From NCBI RefSeq assembly GCF_019957155.1, contig NZ_JAIPME010000002.1:1612001-1676000 (forward strand): a stretch of DNA of 64,000 nt, read 5' to 3'. The notes under the pieces are model-generated. The model was not told the DNA's origin, did no database searches, and saw nothing but the letters and a program-made list of their open reading frames with translations. The stretch comes from Anaerococcus murdochii (GTDB taxonomy: Bacteria; Bacillota; Clostridia; Tissierellales; Peptoniphilaceae). The position numbers and the translations under genes are program-made. Positions 8,523 through 18,342 of this stretch are shown here, piece after piece (within the stretch, counting starts at the first letter, position 1; each line of letters opens with the position of its first letter).

Positions 8523-9440
8523 ATGCAATATAGAGATTATTATGAAGTGCTAGGGGTGGACAAAAAAGCTAGCGCTGATGAGATAAAAAAAGCATACAGA
8601 AAACTTGCTAAAAAATACCACCCAGACCTTCATCCAGACGATGAAAGTGCACACAAAAAATTTACAGAAATAAACGAAGCCTACGAGGTTTTATCAGATC
8701 CAGAAAAAAGAAATAAATACGACACTTTTGGTGCCAATGCAAACTTTTCTGGCGGTCAAAACTTTGACCCAAGAGATTTTGGTTTTGATTTTGGAAACTT
8801 TGGAAATGGCTCTTACACATATACAAGTTCAGGTAGTTCAGGTTTTTCAGATTTTTTTGATACCTTATTTGGAGGTTTTGGAGGATCTTCTTCAAAATCT
8901 AGCCAAGGTTTTGGCGGTTTTGGTAGTTCTTTTACTAAAAAGCCTAAGTCAAAACTAGATACTGAAGTTAGTATTTCAATTGATGAAGCCATGAAAGGTA
9001 CAAGTAGAAGAATTTCTATAAAGTCAGAAACAGGCATAAAAGATATTGAAGTAAATATTCCAAAAGGACTAAAGAACAAAAATAAGATCAAAATCGACGG
9101 TTCTAAATACGGATTAAATACAGATATTTATGTAATGGTCAAAATTAAGGAAAGTGAAGATTTAAAACTAGAAGGAATTGACTTTGTAAAAAAAGTTAAA
9201 GTTAGTCCTTGGGATGCATACTTTGGTACTAAGAAAAAAATCTCAACAATTAAGGGCAATATTTTAGTAACAATTCCAGAAAAAATCACTTCCAATAAGA
9301 AAATTAGACTTAAGAACTTAGGATATACAGACAGGAAGAATAAGACTGGTGATTTGATTTTGGAAGTACTTATAGATAATCCAGAACTAAACGAAGAACA
9401 AATAGAATTATATAAAAAGCTAAAAGAAATCGAGGGATAA
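8523..9440 (+). CDS. DnaJ/CbpA-type co-chaperone without zinc finger
   Basis: The 305-residue protein starts with a canonical J domain (residues 1-68, HPD motif in KKYHPDLHP), then a long Gly/Phe/Ser-rich linker (about 75-150), then two DnaJ C-terminal beta domains (about 155-295). The four CxxCxGxG zinc repeats of true DnaJ are absent, so this is a class B (CbpA-like) co-chaperone that should stimulate a DnaK elsewhere in the genome. I chose ATG 8523 because GGAGG at 8512 precedes it; an upstream in-frame ATG at 8508 would include that site. One base separates it from clpB, which suggests a shared disaggregation job. Confidence 0.88.
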   Translation: MQYRDYYEVLGVDKKASADEIKKAYRKLAKKYHPDLHPDDESAHKKFTEINEAYEVLSDPEKRNKYDTFGANANFSGGQNFDPRDFGFDFGNFGNGSYTYTSSGSSGFSDFFDTLFGGFGGSSSKSSQGFGGFGSSFTKKPKSKLDTEVSISIDEAMKGTSRRISIKSETGIKDIEVNIPKGLKNKNKIKIDGSKYGLNTDIYVMVKIKESEDLKLEGIDFVKKVKVSPWDAYFGTKKKISTIKGNILVTIPEKITSNKKIRLKNLGYTDRKNKTGDLILEVLIDNPELNEEQIELYKKLKEIEG

Positions 9441-9441
9441 T

Positions 9442-12018
9442 ATGGATAACAACAAATTAACACAAAAATCAATCGAAGCTATCAACAATGCAAATTCAAT
9501 GGCAATCAAGGATGCCAACCCAGAAGTTAATGAATTTCATTTAGCCCTATGCTTAGTTGATAGCCCAAGCTCCTACGTTTCAATGGTTTTGACCAAGATG
9601 GGAGTAGACGTAAACTCATATAAGAAAAAAATAGAAAATAGGATAGAATCTTTGCCAAAACAATCTGGCAATGCGAAGACTTACCCATCTCAAGTCTTTC
9701 AAAGGATATTTTTGAAGGCTGAGGATGAGGCAGAGGCTATGGGTGATTCTTTCATATCAATTGAACACATTTTCCTTTCATTGTTGAAGGAAAATACTGA
9801 AATGAGCCCAATTAATAAGGAGTTTAATATTTCTTATAAGGCCTTCAAAGATTATGTCTTAAAAGTCAGGAATGGTCAAAAAGTTACAACAGATAATCCT
9901 GAAGAAACATCTAATCCATTGGAAAAATTCGGTAGGGACTTAACCCAAGAAGCTAGGGAAGGCAAAATAGACCCGGTTATTGGAAGAGATTCTGAAATTA
10001 GAAATGCACTAAGGATCTTATCTCGTCGTAAGAAAAACAATCCGGTTTTAATCGGTCAACCTGGTGTTGGTAAAACAGCAATTGTCGAAGGTCTTGCCCA
10101 AAGAATTGTAAACAACGATGTTCCAGAGCCTCTACAAGGCAGGAGGATATTCTCACTTGATATGGGCGCTCTAGTAGCTGGTGCCAAATACAGGGGCCAA
10201 TTTGAGGAAAGACTTAAGGCAGTAATTGAAGAAGTTAAGAAATCTGATGGTCAGATTATAATGTTTATCGATGAAATCCACACAATTGTTGGTGCTGGTA
10301 AGTCAGAAGGCGCTATGGATGCATCAAACATTATGAAACCTATGCTTGCCCGTGGGGAAATCAAGGTTATTGGTGCTACAACTCTTAACGAATATAGGGA
10401 ATATATAGAAAAAGATGGTGCTCTTGAGAGAAGATTCCAAAAAGTAATGGTAGAAGAACCAAGTGTTGAAGATACAATTTCAATCCTTAGAGGTATTAAG
10501 GAAAAATATGAAATCTTCCACGGAATCAGGATTCAAGACTCAGCAGTAATTGCAGCTGCAGAATTATCTGATAGGTACATTTCCGATAGGTTTTTACCAG
10601 ATAAGGCAATAGACCTAATGGATGAGGCTTGTGCAACAGTTAGAACTGAAATTGACACCATGCCAGCCTATCTCGATGAGCAAAAGAGAAAATTATTACA
10701 ATTACAAATTGAAATCACAGCCTTAAAGAAAGAGGAAGATGATTATTCAAAGAAGAGGCTCGCTGATCTTGAAAAAGAATTAGCGGATCTTTCAGAAACC
10801 TATAACGAAGATTTCTTGAAATGGAAAGAGCAAAAATCTGCCATTGATGATGTAAAAACCATCAAGGAAGAAATAGATAAAGTCAAGGTTGAAATAGATC
10901 AGGCAGAAAGGTCTTATGATTTTGAAAAACTTTCAGAACTCAAATACGGTAAGTTAGTTGAACTTGAAAATAAACTAAAAGAAGCTAGTGCATCTAATAG
11001 TGACGATTCTTCTATCAAAGAAGAAGTGACCGACGAAGATGTAGCAGATGTAGTTTCAAGCTGGACAAATATACCAGTATCAAAGTTAGTTGAGACTGAA
11101 AGGACAAAAATCCTTCATCTAGGCGACACCCTCCATCAAAGAGTTATCGGCCAAGATGAAGCTATAAAGGCTGTTTCTGATGCAATCATCAGGGCTAGAT
11201 CAGGTCTTAAAGAGCAAAATAGACCAATAGGTTCCTTTATATTCTTAGGACCAACAGGTGTTGGTAAGACTGAGCTTGCTAAGGCTTTAACAGAAGCAAT
11301 GTTTGATGATGAGCACAATATGATAAGGATTGATATGAGTGAATATATGGAAAAATATTCTGTATCAAGGCTAATCGGTGCAGCTCCAGGCTATGTAGGC
11401 TATGAAGAGGGTGGCCAACTAACAGAAGCTGTTCGCCGTAAACCATATTCTGTAATCCTTTTTGATGAAATTGAAAAGGCCCACCCAGATGTATTTAATA
11501 TCCTTCTTCAAGTCTTAGATGACGGAAGATTGACAGATAGCCAAGGCAGGACAGTTGATTTTAAGAATACAATAATCATCATGACTTCAAATATAGGTTC
11601 AGAATATTTAATAGATGGTCTAAATAAAGATGGTACTATTAAAGAAGAAAATCAAAAGAAAGTTGATGAAGTTTTAAGAAGATCATTTAAGCCTGAATTC
11701 TTAAACAGAATAGATGATATAGTTATGTTCACACCACTAACAAGCGATCAGGTTTACGAAATTATCGACCTACAAATTGATAATATTAGAAAGAGACTTG
11801 CTGATAGGGATATCAAACTTGAAATAACACCAGCAGCTAAAGAGTATATTCTAGCTAATTCTTACGATGTAGAATACGGTGCTAGACCTGTTAAGAGATA
11901 CTTACAAAGAAATGTAGAAACAAAACTTGGTAAGCTAATAATCGAAGGAAAAGTTTCCGATAGGGATACAGCTACTCTTGACTTAGTTGATAATAAACTA
12001 GAATTTAAAATCAAATAA
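9442..12018 (+). CDS. clpB: ATP-dependent disaggregase ClpB
   Basis: The 858-residue Hsp100 protein has a Clp N domain (about 1-145), AAA+ module 1 with Walker A GQPGVGKT near 205, a coiled-coil middle domain (about 410-520), AAA+ module 2 with GPTGVGKT near 603, and a C-terminal D2-small domain. The middle domain length is that of ClpB rather than ClpA or ClpC. No IGF/LGF ClpP-binding loop was recognised, consistent with refolding instead of degradation. ClpB pulls proteins out of aggregates together with DnaK/DnaJ, and the gene before it encodes a J-protein. An intrinsic terminator follows. Confidence 0.97.
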   Translation: MDNNKLTQKSIEAINNANSMAIKDANPEVNEFHLALCLVDSPSSYVSMVLTKMGVDVNSYKKKIENRIESLPKQSGNAKTYPSQVFQRIFLKAEDEAEAMGDSFISIEHIFLSLLKENTEMSPINKEFNISYKAFKDYVLKVRNGQKVTTDNPEETSNPLEKFGRDLTQEAREGKIDPVIGRDSEIRNALRILSRRKKNNPVLIGQPGVGKTAIVEGLAQRIVNNDVPEPLQGRRIFSLDMGALVAGAKYRGQFEERLKAVIEEVKKSDGQIIMFIDEIHTIVGAGKSEGAMDASNIMKPMLARGEIKVIGATTLNEYREYIEKDGALERRFQKVMVEEPSVEDTISILRGIKEKYEIFHGIRIQDSAVIAAAELSDRYISDRFLPDKAIDLMDEACATVRTEIDTMPAYLDEQKRKLLQLQIEITALKKEEDDYSKKRLADLEKELADLSETYNEDFLKWKEQKSAIDDVKTIKEEIDKVKVEIDQAERSYDFEKLSELKYGKLVELENKLKEASASNSDDSSIKEEVTDEDVADVVSSWTNIPVSKLVETERTKILHLGDTLHQRVIGQDEAIKAVSDAIIRARSGLKEQNRPIGSFIFLGPTGVGKTELAKALTEAMFDDEHNMIRIDMSEYMEKYSVSRLIGAAPGYVGYEEGGQLTEAVRRKPYSVILFDEIEKAHPDVFNILLQVLDDGRLTDSQGRTVDFKNTIIIMTSNIGSEYLIDGLNKDGTIKEENQKKVDEVLRRSFKPEFLNRIDDIVMFTPLTSDQVYEIIDLQIDNIRKRLADRDIKLEITPAAKEYILANSYDVEYGARPVKRYLQRNVETKLGKLIIEGKVSDRDTATLDLVDNKLEFKIK

Positions 12019-12043
12019 GATAGTTGTGCTAAGTAGAAATAAT

Positions 12044-12075
12044 AACGGAGTAATTTAGTAAGTTGCTCCGTTTTT
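12044..12075 (+). terminator. Intrinsic terminator after clpB
   Basis: AACGGAGTAA pairs with TTGCTCCGTT and runs into TTTT. Confidence 0.75.
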
Positions 12076-12100
12076 ACTTTGGCTATTTTCTGGGATTTTA

Positions 12101-12144
12101 TACTATATGTAGTATTTTTATGTTCCAGACCACAATATATAGTA
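12101..12144 (+). promoter_or_regulatory. Tandem NrdR boxes before nrdD
   Basis: Two near-palindromes, TACTATATGTAGTA (12101-12114) and CACAATATATAGTA (12131-12144), match the NrdR box form ACACWATATWTWGTGT loosely. Their centres are 30 bp apart, close to three helix turns, as is typical of paired NrdR sites. They stand upstream of a probable promoter (TTGAAA 12159, TATAAG 12181, 16-bp spacer). NrdR represses ribonucleotide reductase genes when dATP is high. Confidence 0.75.
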
Positions 12145-12207
12145 TTATTTATTTTACTTTGAAAATAAAATATGGTATGATATAAGTGTAAAATTTCGGA
12201 GGTAAAA

Positions 12208-14328
12208 ATGTTACAGGTAATTAAAAGAGATGGGACTAAAGTCGATTTTAATAAAGATAAAATAACCATCGCTATTGAAAAAGCCATGCATTCCCCAAGC
12301 GGTATTTATGTGGAAGGCCAGGCGGCAGAAATAGCTGGTGAGATTGAAGAGAGATCTAAAAATAAAAGAGAAATCTCAATTTATGAAATCGAAGACTTAG
12401 TCTACTACAAACTAATAGACAGGAAAAATCCTGCTACAGCCAAGGCCTATGAGTCTTATAAGTCAGTTCAGGCTTATAAACGTGAGCAAAATACATCTGA
12501 CGATGAAATAATCGGACTTTTAAATCAAACCAATATAGATGTAATGGATGAAAACTCAAATAAAAATCCAATCATTGCTTCAACCCAAAGAGACCTAATA
12601 GCTGGCGAAGTAGCAAAAGACATAGCAAAAAGAAAACTAATTCCAGCAGACCTTGTAGAAGCTCATGATTCAGGAGCTATACATATTCACGACCTTGATT
12701 ATCTAATTCAACCAATTTTTAATTGTTGTTTGGTAGATATGAAAGACATGCTGGATAATGGAACAGTTGTAAATGAAAAAATGATTGAAACACCAAAGTC
12801 TTTCCAAGTTGCTTGCAATGTTATGACTCAAATCATAGCTCAAATAGCTTCAAACCAATATGGTGGCCAATCAATCAATATTTCTTGTTTAAGCCCTTAT
12901 TTGGAAAAATCTTTCGATAAGAATTTTAAATTATCAAAAGAAATCTTAGGTGACACTGACAAGGCAAAAGAAATGGCAGATGCCCTAACTCAAAGAGATC
13001 TAGAAAGTGGCATTCAAACCATTCAGTATCAAATCAATACCCTTATGACTTCAAACGGTCAATCACCTTTTGTGACACTTTTCATGCATACAGATGAAAA
13101 CGACCCATATCTTGACCAAACAGTTGAAATTATAAAAGAAATTTTAAAACAAAGAATCCAAGGTATTAAAAATGACCAAGGCGTATATGTTACACCAGCT
13201 TTTCCTAAGCTAATTTATGTACTTGATGAAAATAACATAAATCCAGATTCCAAGTATTTCGACCTAACAAGACTTGCTGCAGAATGTACTGCAAAGAGAA
13301 TGTATCCTGATTATATTTCAGCAAAGAAGATGCGTGAAAACTACGAAGGCAATGTTTTCTCTCCAATGGGTTGCAGGGCCTTCCTTCCTCCTTACAAGGA
13401 CAAATTCGGAGACTACAAGTTTGATGGTAGGTTTAATATGGGAGTTTGTACAATAAACCTCCCACAAATTGGAATTTTAGCCCATGGTGATGAAGATTTA
13501 TTCTTTGAAATATTAGAAAAAAGACTTGACCTTGTAAAAAGAGTTGGACTTTTAAGATATGACCACCTTTCTAAGGTAACAAGCGATTCTTCACCAATCC
13601 ACTTCCAACACGGAGCGATTGCTAGACTTAAAAAACACCAATCAATCAAACCACTTCTAGAAAATGGTTATGCTACAGTTACAATTGGCTATATTGGAAT
13701 ATATGAAGCCACAAAGCTAACTATTGGGGAAAGCCATACAACAAAGAGAGGCCACGATTTTGCCATGAAGATCATGGAAATGTTAAATGACAAGAAAAAA
13801 GAGTGGTCAGATCAATATGGTATTGCCTTTGCGGTTTATGGCACACCTGCAGAAAGCTTAACTCACAGGTTTGCATCAATTGACAAAGAGAGATTTGGAG
13901 ATATAAAAGACGTCACAGATAAGGGATATTACACAAATTCCTTCCATGTAGATGTTAGGGAAAATATTTCTGTATTTGATAAATTTGACTTTGAATCTGA
14001 ATTCCAAAAATTATCTACAGGCGGTTGTATTTCCTATGCAGAAATTCCAAATATGACTAACAATATAGACGCAGTCCTAACAATGATAGAATATATCTAT
14101 GATCACATCCAATATGCTGAATTTAACACAAAGAGCGATTATTGCGGCAATTGTGGTTACGATGGGGAAATTCTTTTAGACGATGACAACCAATGGTATT
14201 GTCCAAATTGTGGTAACCACGATAGGGCAACACTTACAGTTGTTAGGAGAACTTGCGGTTATCTTGGAGAAAATTTCTGGAATGAAGGTAGAACTAAAGA
14301 AATAAAGGCGAGAGTCCTTCATATATGA
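12208..14328 (+). CDS. nrdD: Anaerobic ribonucleoside-triphosphate reductase (class III)
   Basis: The 706-residue glycyl-radical enzyme reduces ribonucleoside triphosphates to deoxynucleotides without oxygen. Residues 1-95 form an ATP cone (VIKRDGTKVDF start). The reductase core includes HIHDLDYL and NCCLVDM, the C-terminal zinc site has two cysteine pairs (CGNC and CPNC near 645-670), and the glycyl-radical loop RTCGYLG places the radical on Gly684. Length is normal. It overlaps nrdG by four bases (ATGA), so both subunits are translated together. Two NrdR boxes precede it. The radical is destroyed by oxygen, which marks an anaerobic life. Confidence 0.97.
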   Translation: MLQVIKRDGTKVDFNKDKITIAIEKAMHSPSGIYVEGQAAEIAGEIEERSKNKREISIYEIEDLVYYKLIDRKNPATAKAYESYKSVQAYKREQNTSDDEIIGLLNQTNIDVMDENSNKNPIIASTQRDLIAGEVAKDIAKRKLIPADLVEAHDSGAIHIHDLDYLIQPIFNCCLVDMKDMLDNGTVVNEKMIETPKSFQVACNVMTQIIAQIASNQYGGQSINISCLSPYLEKSFDKNFKLSKEILGDTDKAKEMADALTQRDLESGIQTIQYQINTLMTSNGQSPFVTLFMHTDENDPYLDQTVEIIKEILKQRIQGIKNDQGVYVTPAFPKLIYVLDENNINPDSKYFDLTRLAAECTAKRMYPDYISAKKMRENYEGNVFSPMGCRAFLPPYKDKFGDYKFDGRFNMGVCTINLPQIGILAHGDEDLFFEILEKRLDLVKRVGLLRYDHLSKVTSDSSPIHFQHGAIARLKKHQSIKPLLENGYATVTIGYIGIYEATKLTIGESHTTKRGHDFAMKIMEMLNDKKKEWSDQYGIAFAVYGTPAESLTHRFASIDKERFGDIKDVTDKGYYTNSFHVDVRENISVFDKFDFESEFQKLSTGGCISYAEIPNMTNNIDAVLTMIEYIYDHIQYAEFNTKSDYCGNCGYDGEILLDDDNQWYCPNCGNHDRATLTVVRRTCGYLGENFWNEGRTKEIKARVLHI

Positions 14329-14825
14329 ATTACGGGCAAATAAGAAAATACGATGTTGCAAATGGTCCTGGTATCAGGACCACTTTTTTCCTTACAGGTT
14401 GTGATAGAAATTGCCCGAATTGTTTTAATACCGACTATATGGACTTTAACCATGGGAAAAAATGGGATGAGCAAGCTGAAAAAGAAGTTATTTCATATCT
14501 AAAACTCAACCAAGTTGAAGGCCTAACTGTTCTTGGTGGGGAGCCATTTGAAAATCCCCTGGGTCTTTTAGATGCTTTAAGGAATATAAAAAAAGAGGTA
14601 ACAAAGTCAATCTGGGTTTATACTGGTTTTATCTATGAAGATTTGGTTAATATGGCCAAAGCTCGCGAGATTTTAGAAGAAATTGACGTCCTCGTTGACG
14701 GAGAATTTATAGAAGAACTTAAGGATTTAAAACTAAAATTTAGGGGATCTTCTAATCAGAGAATAATTGACGTAAAGAAATCATTAGAAAATAATAGAGT
14801 TATTATCCTAAATGGGTATAAATAG
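14325..14825 (+). CDS. nrdG: Anaerobic ribonucleotide reductase activating protein
   Basis: A 166-residue radical-SAM activase that makes the glycyl radical on NrdD. The cluster motif is C26-x3-C30-x2-C33 (CDRNCPNC), next to GPGIRTTFFLTG, and the SAM-binding LGGEPFENP follows near 66. Length is typical. The start overlaps the nrdD stop. The gap to the next gene is 24 bases with a strong AGGAGG site. Confidence 0.96.
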   Translation: MNYGQIRKYDVANGPGIRTTFFLTGCDRNCPNCFNTDYMDFNHGKKWDEQAEKEVISYLKLNQVEGLTVLGGEPFENPLGLLDALRNIKKEVTKSIWVYTGFIYEDLVNMAKAREILEEIDVLVDGEFIEELKDLKLKFRGSSNQRIIDVKKSLENNRVIILNGYK

Positions 14826-14849
14826 AAAAAGACAATTTAGGAGGAATAA

Positions 14850-15437
14850 ATGATAAATCAAAAGAAAAGATCAGGTGGTGCAGGTGTACTTATCGCAATA
14901 ATAGCCATTATAGTAATTGCCCTAGTAATGATTGTGCCAACCTATAATAGACTTGCAGGAAGTCGTGAAAATGTAAACCAGGCTTACGCTCAAGTACAAA
15001 ACGTAGTCCAAAGAAGGGCAGACTTGATACCAAACCTTGTAAACACAGTTAAGGGCTACACTGACCACGAATCAGAAACTTTAACTCAAGTTACAAATGC
15101 AAGAGCGGGTGTCCAAAATGCTAAAAATCCAACAGAACTTGCTGAGGCTAACGAAGCGTTAACAAGAGCAATTGGTGACATTAATGTGGTTGTTGAGGCT
15201 TATCCAGAATTAAAGGCTGATACTCAATTTGTTCAATTAATGGATGAATTGGCAGGCAGTGAAAATAGGATTTCTACAGAAAGAAAGAACTACAACGAAG
15301 CTGTTCAGGCTTATAATACTGATATTAAAAAATTCCCAACAAATCTAATAGCAAAATTTACAGGTTATGATGCGGCTGAATACTTTAAGGCTGATGCGAG
15401 TGCCCAAGATGCTCCAAAGGTAGACTTTGGTAATTAG
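14850..15437 (+). CDS. LemA family protein
   Basis: The 195-residue LemA protein has one N-terminal membrane span (about residues 13-31) with the bulk outside or in the membrane interface. The conserved YNRLAGSRENVNQAYAQV and QRRADLIPNLVNTVKGY motifs are clear. LemA proteins often sit next to TPM-domain genes, as here. Their molecular role is not settled. Confidence 0.93.
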   Translation: MINQKKRSGGAGVLIAIIAIIVIALVMIVPTYNRLAGSRENVNQAYAQVQNVVQRRADLIPNLVNTVKGYTDHESETLTQVTNARAGVQNAKNPTELAEANEALTRAIGDINVVVEAYPELKADTQFVQLMDELAGSENRISTERKNYNEAVQAYNTDIKKFPTNLIAKFTGYDAAEYFKADASAQDAPKVDFGN

Positions 15438-15477
15438 GCTTAGTTTATAACTAACTAGGAAATAAAAAGGAGATGTC

Positions 15478-16326
15478 ATGAGAAAGGCAAAATTCAAAAG
15501 GCTTTGGCTAATATTTTTAATATTTTTCTGCCTTTTTCAAAATAAAACTTATGCCAGCATACCTAATCCGACAGATAATTATTATCTAGACGAAGAAAAT
15601 CTCTTAGACGAATCGACCATGGAAAATATCAATAAAACTAACAGGCAACTTGAAGATAAGACAGGAAGCCAGGTAATAGTGATGACCCTTCCAAATCCAG
15701 AAGGACTTGAGGGAAACTACTATGGTACTGAAATTTTTAATGCCTGGAAGATTGGGGACCAGAAAAAGGACAATGGTGTTTTAATACTATTATTAATGAG
15801 TGACCAAGAAGGGAAAAATCAGATAAATATCATCACTGGTTACGGCATAGAAGGCAGGCTCAATGATGGTAAAATTGGTAGGATAATTGACTCTTTTATG
15901 CTTGACGATCTAAGAGATGGTAATTATTCTAAGGCCCTTAATGAAGGTTTTAATGCTGTTGTAGGCGAGATTTGTGCTGAATACGATATAGAACTTGAAA
16001 AGGACTATACTGGCTACCAAGACAAGCTTGCTAATTCTAATGATGGAGGCATATCACTTAAGACCATTCTCTTTATGATTATTATTTTTATAATAATATC
16101 AAATATTATAAATAAGAATAATTATCGAGGTGGAGGTGGTGGAGGCTTCAGAAGAAGACGCTACACCTATCCAAGATTTGGTCCAGGTTGGTCATCTTGG
16201 TCTAGCTCTTCAGGCTCTTGGGGAGGTTCTAGCTTTGGTGGCGGTTCATCAGGAGGAGGCTTCGGCGGAGGATTTTCCGGAGGCGGAGGATCTTCAGGCG
16301 GAGGCGGCGCTGGCAGAAAATTTTAA
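15478..16326 (+). CDS. TPM-domain (YgcG-type) secreted/membrane protein with Gly-rich tail
   Basis: The 282-residue protein starts with a signal peptide (KRLWLIFLIFFCLFQNKTYA), followed by a TPM domain (about 30-175; motifs TGSQVIVMTLPN, KDNGVLILLLMSD and TGYGIEGRLNDGKIGRI), a transmembrane segment (about 195-212), and a tail that is almost all glycine, serine and phenylalanine (RRGGGGFR-like start, then GGSSFGGGSSGGGF). TPM domains are linked to photosystem repair in plants and have a phosphatase-like fold; the bacterial role is unknown. It follows the LemA gene by 40 bases. Confidence 0.88.
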   Translation: MRKAKFKRLWLIFLIFFCLFQNKTYASIPNPTDNYYLDEENLLDESTMENINKTNRQLEDKTGSQVIVMTLPNPEGLEGNYYGTEIFNAWKIGDQKKDNGVLILLLMSDQEGKNQINIITGYGIEGRLNDGKIGRIIDSFMLDDLRDGNYSKALNEGFNAVVGEICAEYDIELEKDYTGYQDKLANSNDGGISLKTILFMIIIFIIISNIINKNNYRGGGGGGFRRRRYTYPRFGPGWSSWSSSSGSWGGSSFGGGSSGGGFGGGFSGGGGSSGGGGAGRKF

Positions 16327-16336
16327 GGAGTAAATA

Positions 16337-16843
16337 TTGAAAGGATATTTAGCAAGTCATTTTTTTAATGATGCTATGTTTAGGTGGACAGAGGACTTGG
16401 CCCAGTATATAGAAAAAAATACTGACCTAGAACTTTATGTCCCACAAAGAAATGCAGATATAAATGATAAAAAAACTAATGATGCGACTATCACAGATAT
16501 AAAAATATCTCAAGCTGATACAGCGCATCTAAAAGAATCAAACATACTAATTGCCAATCTTGATGGTCTTACAATCGACGATGGGGTTTCCGCTGAGATT
16601 ATGGCCCATGGAGTTATGCGAGAATTTGAAATAGAACATGGAATAGATTTTCCAAGGATGATTATAGGGATAATCACAGATATGAGATATCAGGGAACGG
16701 GTGAGAATAAACTCTATAGAAATCTCATGGTCGTTGGAAAAGTAAAGGAGCATGGCCACTTGGTTGTAGGATATGCTGGAGATGATTCTTTTAAAGAAGA
16801 AGTAGTTAGATATATAAATGATTTTATAAAAGAAAATAAATAA
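16337..16843 (+). CDS. Nucleoside 2-deoxyribosyltransferase family protein
   Basis: The 168-residue protein has the family's opening GYLASHFFNDAM, the acidic segment NLDGLTIDDGVSAEI with a candidate catalytic glutamate, and a later conserved glycine-rich turn. Such enzymes swap bases between deoxynucleosides or hydrolyse deoxynucleotides. The start is TTG at 16337, chosen because AAGGAG lies eight bases before it and the protein's first strand begins at once. It lies 10 bases after the TPM gene. Confidence 0.8.
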   Translation: MKGYLASHFFNDAMFRWTEDLAQYIEKNTDLELYVPQRNADINDKKTNDATITDIKISQADTAHLKESNILIANLDGLTIDDGVSAEIMAHGVMREFEIEHGIDFPRMIIGIITDMRYQGTGENKLYRNLMVVGKVKEHGHLVVGYAGDDSFKEEVVRYINDFIKENK

Positions 16844-16875
16844 GGAAAAAGGCGGTAAATCTACCGCCTTTTCCT
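16844..16875. terminator. Bidirectional terminator between deoxyribosyltransferase and folT
   Basis: GGAAAAAGGCGGTA pairs with TACCGCCTTTTCC around a 4-base loop, with T-rich flanks for both convergent genes. Confidence 0.85.
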
Positions 16876-17389
16876 ATTTTAATTTATCTAGTAATTTTGT
16901 AGCTATGAAATATAGAAGGAAATAATTTATTATTCCATCTACTAATACTTTTACAAAACGTGAAGCTAACATTACCTTATAAGGATTGTTAAACAATTGG
17001 CTTAGCCATAAGGTGTTTAAGAACATATGGCAGATGTAAAACACAAAAAATACCATAAGTCCAACTTGAACCTTCATAGAAATGTTTTTATCCTTACAGT
17101 ATTCTGTTATAAGTCCAGGTATAAGACCTGTTAGGACAGATACAAAGGTAAATCCAAAGTGTGGTGTGCCTCCAGCATTTATAGCAACACCTATTAAGTC
17201 GGCTGCAAGTCCGGCAAGTGCTCCAGGTATTGGACCTAATAGCATGCCTGCAAGCATCAATGGCAAGTGGCCAAAAGAAAACTTAATTGTTGGTGTGATG
17301 AAAATACCAAAAAATCTTGAAAAGATAATTGATAAAGCCGTCAACATAGCCGCCTTCACGAGTGAATCAACACTAATTTTTTTATTCAT
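16874..17389 (-). CDS. folT: Folate-family ECF transporter S component
   Basis: The 171-residue membrane protein has five to six hydrophobic spans and the S-component motif KAAMLTALSIIFSRFF, then FGHLPLMLAGMLLGPIPGAL and an HFGFTFVSVLTG segment, as in folate-specific FolT. It binds folate outside the cell and delivers it to the shared EcfA/A'/T energising module, which must be encoded elsewhere. A THF riboswitch lies directly before the start codon and supports the substrate assignment. Confidence 0.92.
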   Translation of the reverse strand: MNKKISVDSLVKAAMLTALSIIFSRFFGIFITPTIKFSFGHLPLMLAGMLLGPIPGALAGLAADLIGVAINAGGTPHFGFTFVSVLTGLIPGLITEYCKDKNISMKVQVGLMVFFVFYICHMFLNTLWLSQLFNNPYKVMLASRFVKVLVDGIINYFLLYFIATKLLDKLK

Positions 17390-17398
17390 TTTTTCCCC

Positions 17399-17500
17399 TT
17401 TCTATCAGAGGTCAGCGGTTGCGGCAAAGAATCGGAAATTTCGTCTGGAAACAACAACCCATTTTCCAGCACTAATCGCTCTTTACCTACTCTGATAGAA
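17399..17500 (-). promoter_or_regulatory. Tetrahydrofolate (THF) riboswitch before folT
   Basis: On the minus strand the closing stem TTCTATCAGAG/CTCTGATAGAA is perfect, and the interior carries the family's features: AGAGTAGGT after the first strand, GCGATTAGTGCTGG, the loop GGGTTGTTG, and CGCAACCGCTGACCTCT at the 3' side. It ends about nine bases before the ATG, and the AAAGGGG ribosome site lies against the 3' strand of the closing stem, so control is probably of translation: THF bound, site hidden, folate uptake off. Confidence 0.85.
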
Positions 17501-17502
17501 TC

Positions 17503-17530
17503 ATTATAGGCTAATTGGGGAAAATTTCAA
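17503..17530 (-). promoter_or_regulatory. Promoter of folT riboswitch transcript
   Basis: On the minus strand, TTGAAA (17525-17530) and TATAAT (17503-17508) stand 16 bp apart, directly before the riboswitch. Confidence 0.7.
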
Positions 17531-17534
17531 AAAA

Positions 17535-18287
17535 TTATTGTGGATTTAGTATGAAACCTTGGTCGACTAGGGTTTCAAACATTTTATTCCTATTTTTAAT
17601 AATGTAACCTTGTTTTTTAGGAATTTGACTAGAAAAAGACTCGCTTTTCCTACCAGAATCTCTCAAATCATAGTAAGTTGTCATTTCTTCATCATAAGCC
17701 TTTATCATTTCTAGATAAGAATCATAGGTCTTATAGGAATTTTCAAAAGTTTTTAAATTTATATTTAATCTTGGCTTTATTTGAGGATCTTGGTTTGGAA
17801 CTCCAAAACCAACACCAACTGCTGGATAGGTTAATTTTGGCATCCCTAGTAATTCTATTACCTTCTTTGTATCATTGTGGATATTACCAAAATAATTAGC
17901 TCCAAGGCCTAAAGACTCAACAGCAATTGTCAAATTCTGTGCAGCAATAATTGCGTCTGTAAAACCTTGGATAAACTTATCAAAGCTAATCAAATTGTCA
18001 TTTTCTAGGCCTAATTCTCTTGCTATTTCGTAATTTCTTTTTAAATCTACGATAAAAATCCAAAGTTCAGTTGCCCTAGCCATGTAGTCTTGGTTGCCAT
18101 TTTCAGCTAATTTTTCTTTGATTTTTGGATCCGTAATCCTAATTATAGACATATTTTGCATGCCGTTTGAAGATGCAGACATATTTACAACATCCAGTAG
18201 GGTTTTTATTGTTAAATCATCTATCTTTTCACCTGTAAATTCTCTAATAGTCCTGTGTTTTAATTGGTTTTTGATTGTTTGGTTCAT
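17535..18287 (-). CDS. Nitroreductase-family NAD(P)H:FMN oxidoreductase
   Basis: A 250-residue flavoprotein of the NfsA/FRP type. The FMN-binding start HRTIREFTGEKI, SASSNGMQN, and GLGANYFGNIHND are seen, and the C-terminal AYDEEMTTYYDLR resembles NfsA-group proteins. Members reduce nitro compounds, quinones or flavins with NAD(P)H. I took ATG 18287 over an in-frame ATG 45 codons upstream because AGGAGG stands directly before it and the upstream extension runs into the helicase gene on the other strand. Confidence 0.88.
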   Translation of the reverse strand: MNQTIKNQLKHRTIREFTGEKIDDLTIKTLLDVVNMSASSNGMQNMSIIRITDPKIKEKLAENGNQDYMARATELWIFIVDLKRNYEIARELGLENDNLISFDKFIQGFTDAIIAAQNLTIAVESLGLGANYFGNIHNDTKKVIELLGMPKLTYPAVGVGFGVPNQDPQIKPRLNINLKTFENSYKTYDSYLEMIKAYDEEMTTYYDLRDSGRKSESFSSQIPKKQGYIIKNRNKMFETLVDQGFILNPQ

Positions 18288-18342
18288 AAGTCCTCCTTTC
18301 TTAATTAATACCCAAAGGAGTATAGTAATACTAGGAGAAGTT

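Noticed and set aside
16130-16333. Second frame in the Gly-rich tail of the TPM gene
   Set aside because: It arises from the GGA/GGT repeat composition in another frame and has no independent start signal.
18094-18342. Longer N-terminus for the helicase
   Set aside because: The extension is antisense to the nitroreductase gene and codes for an unrelated hydrophobic stretch; ATG 18343 has a ribosome site.
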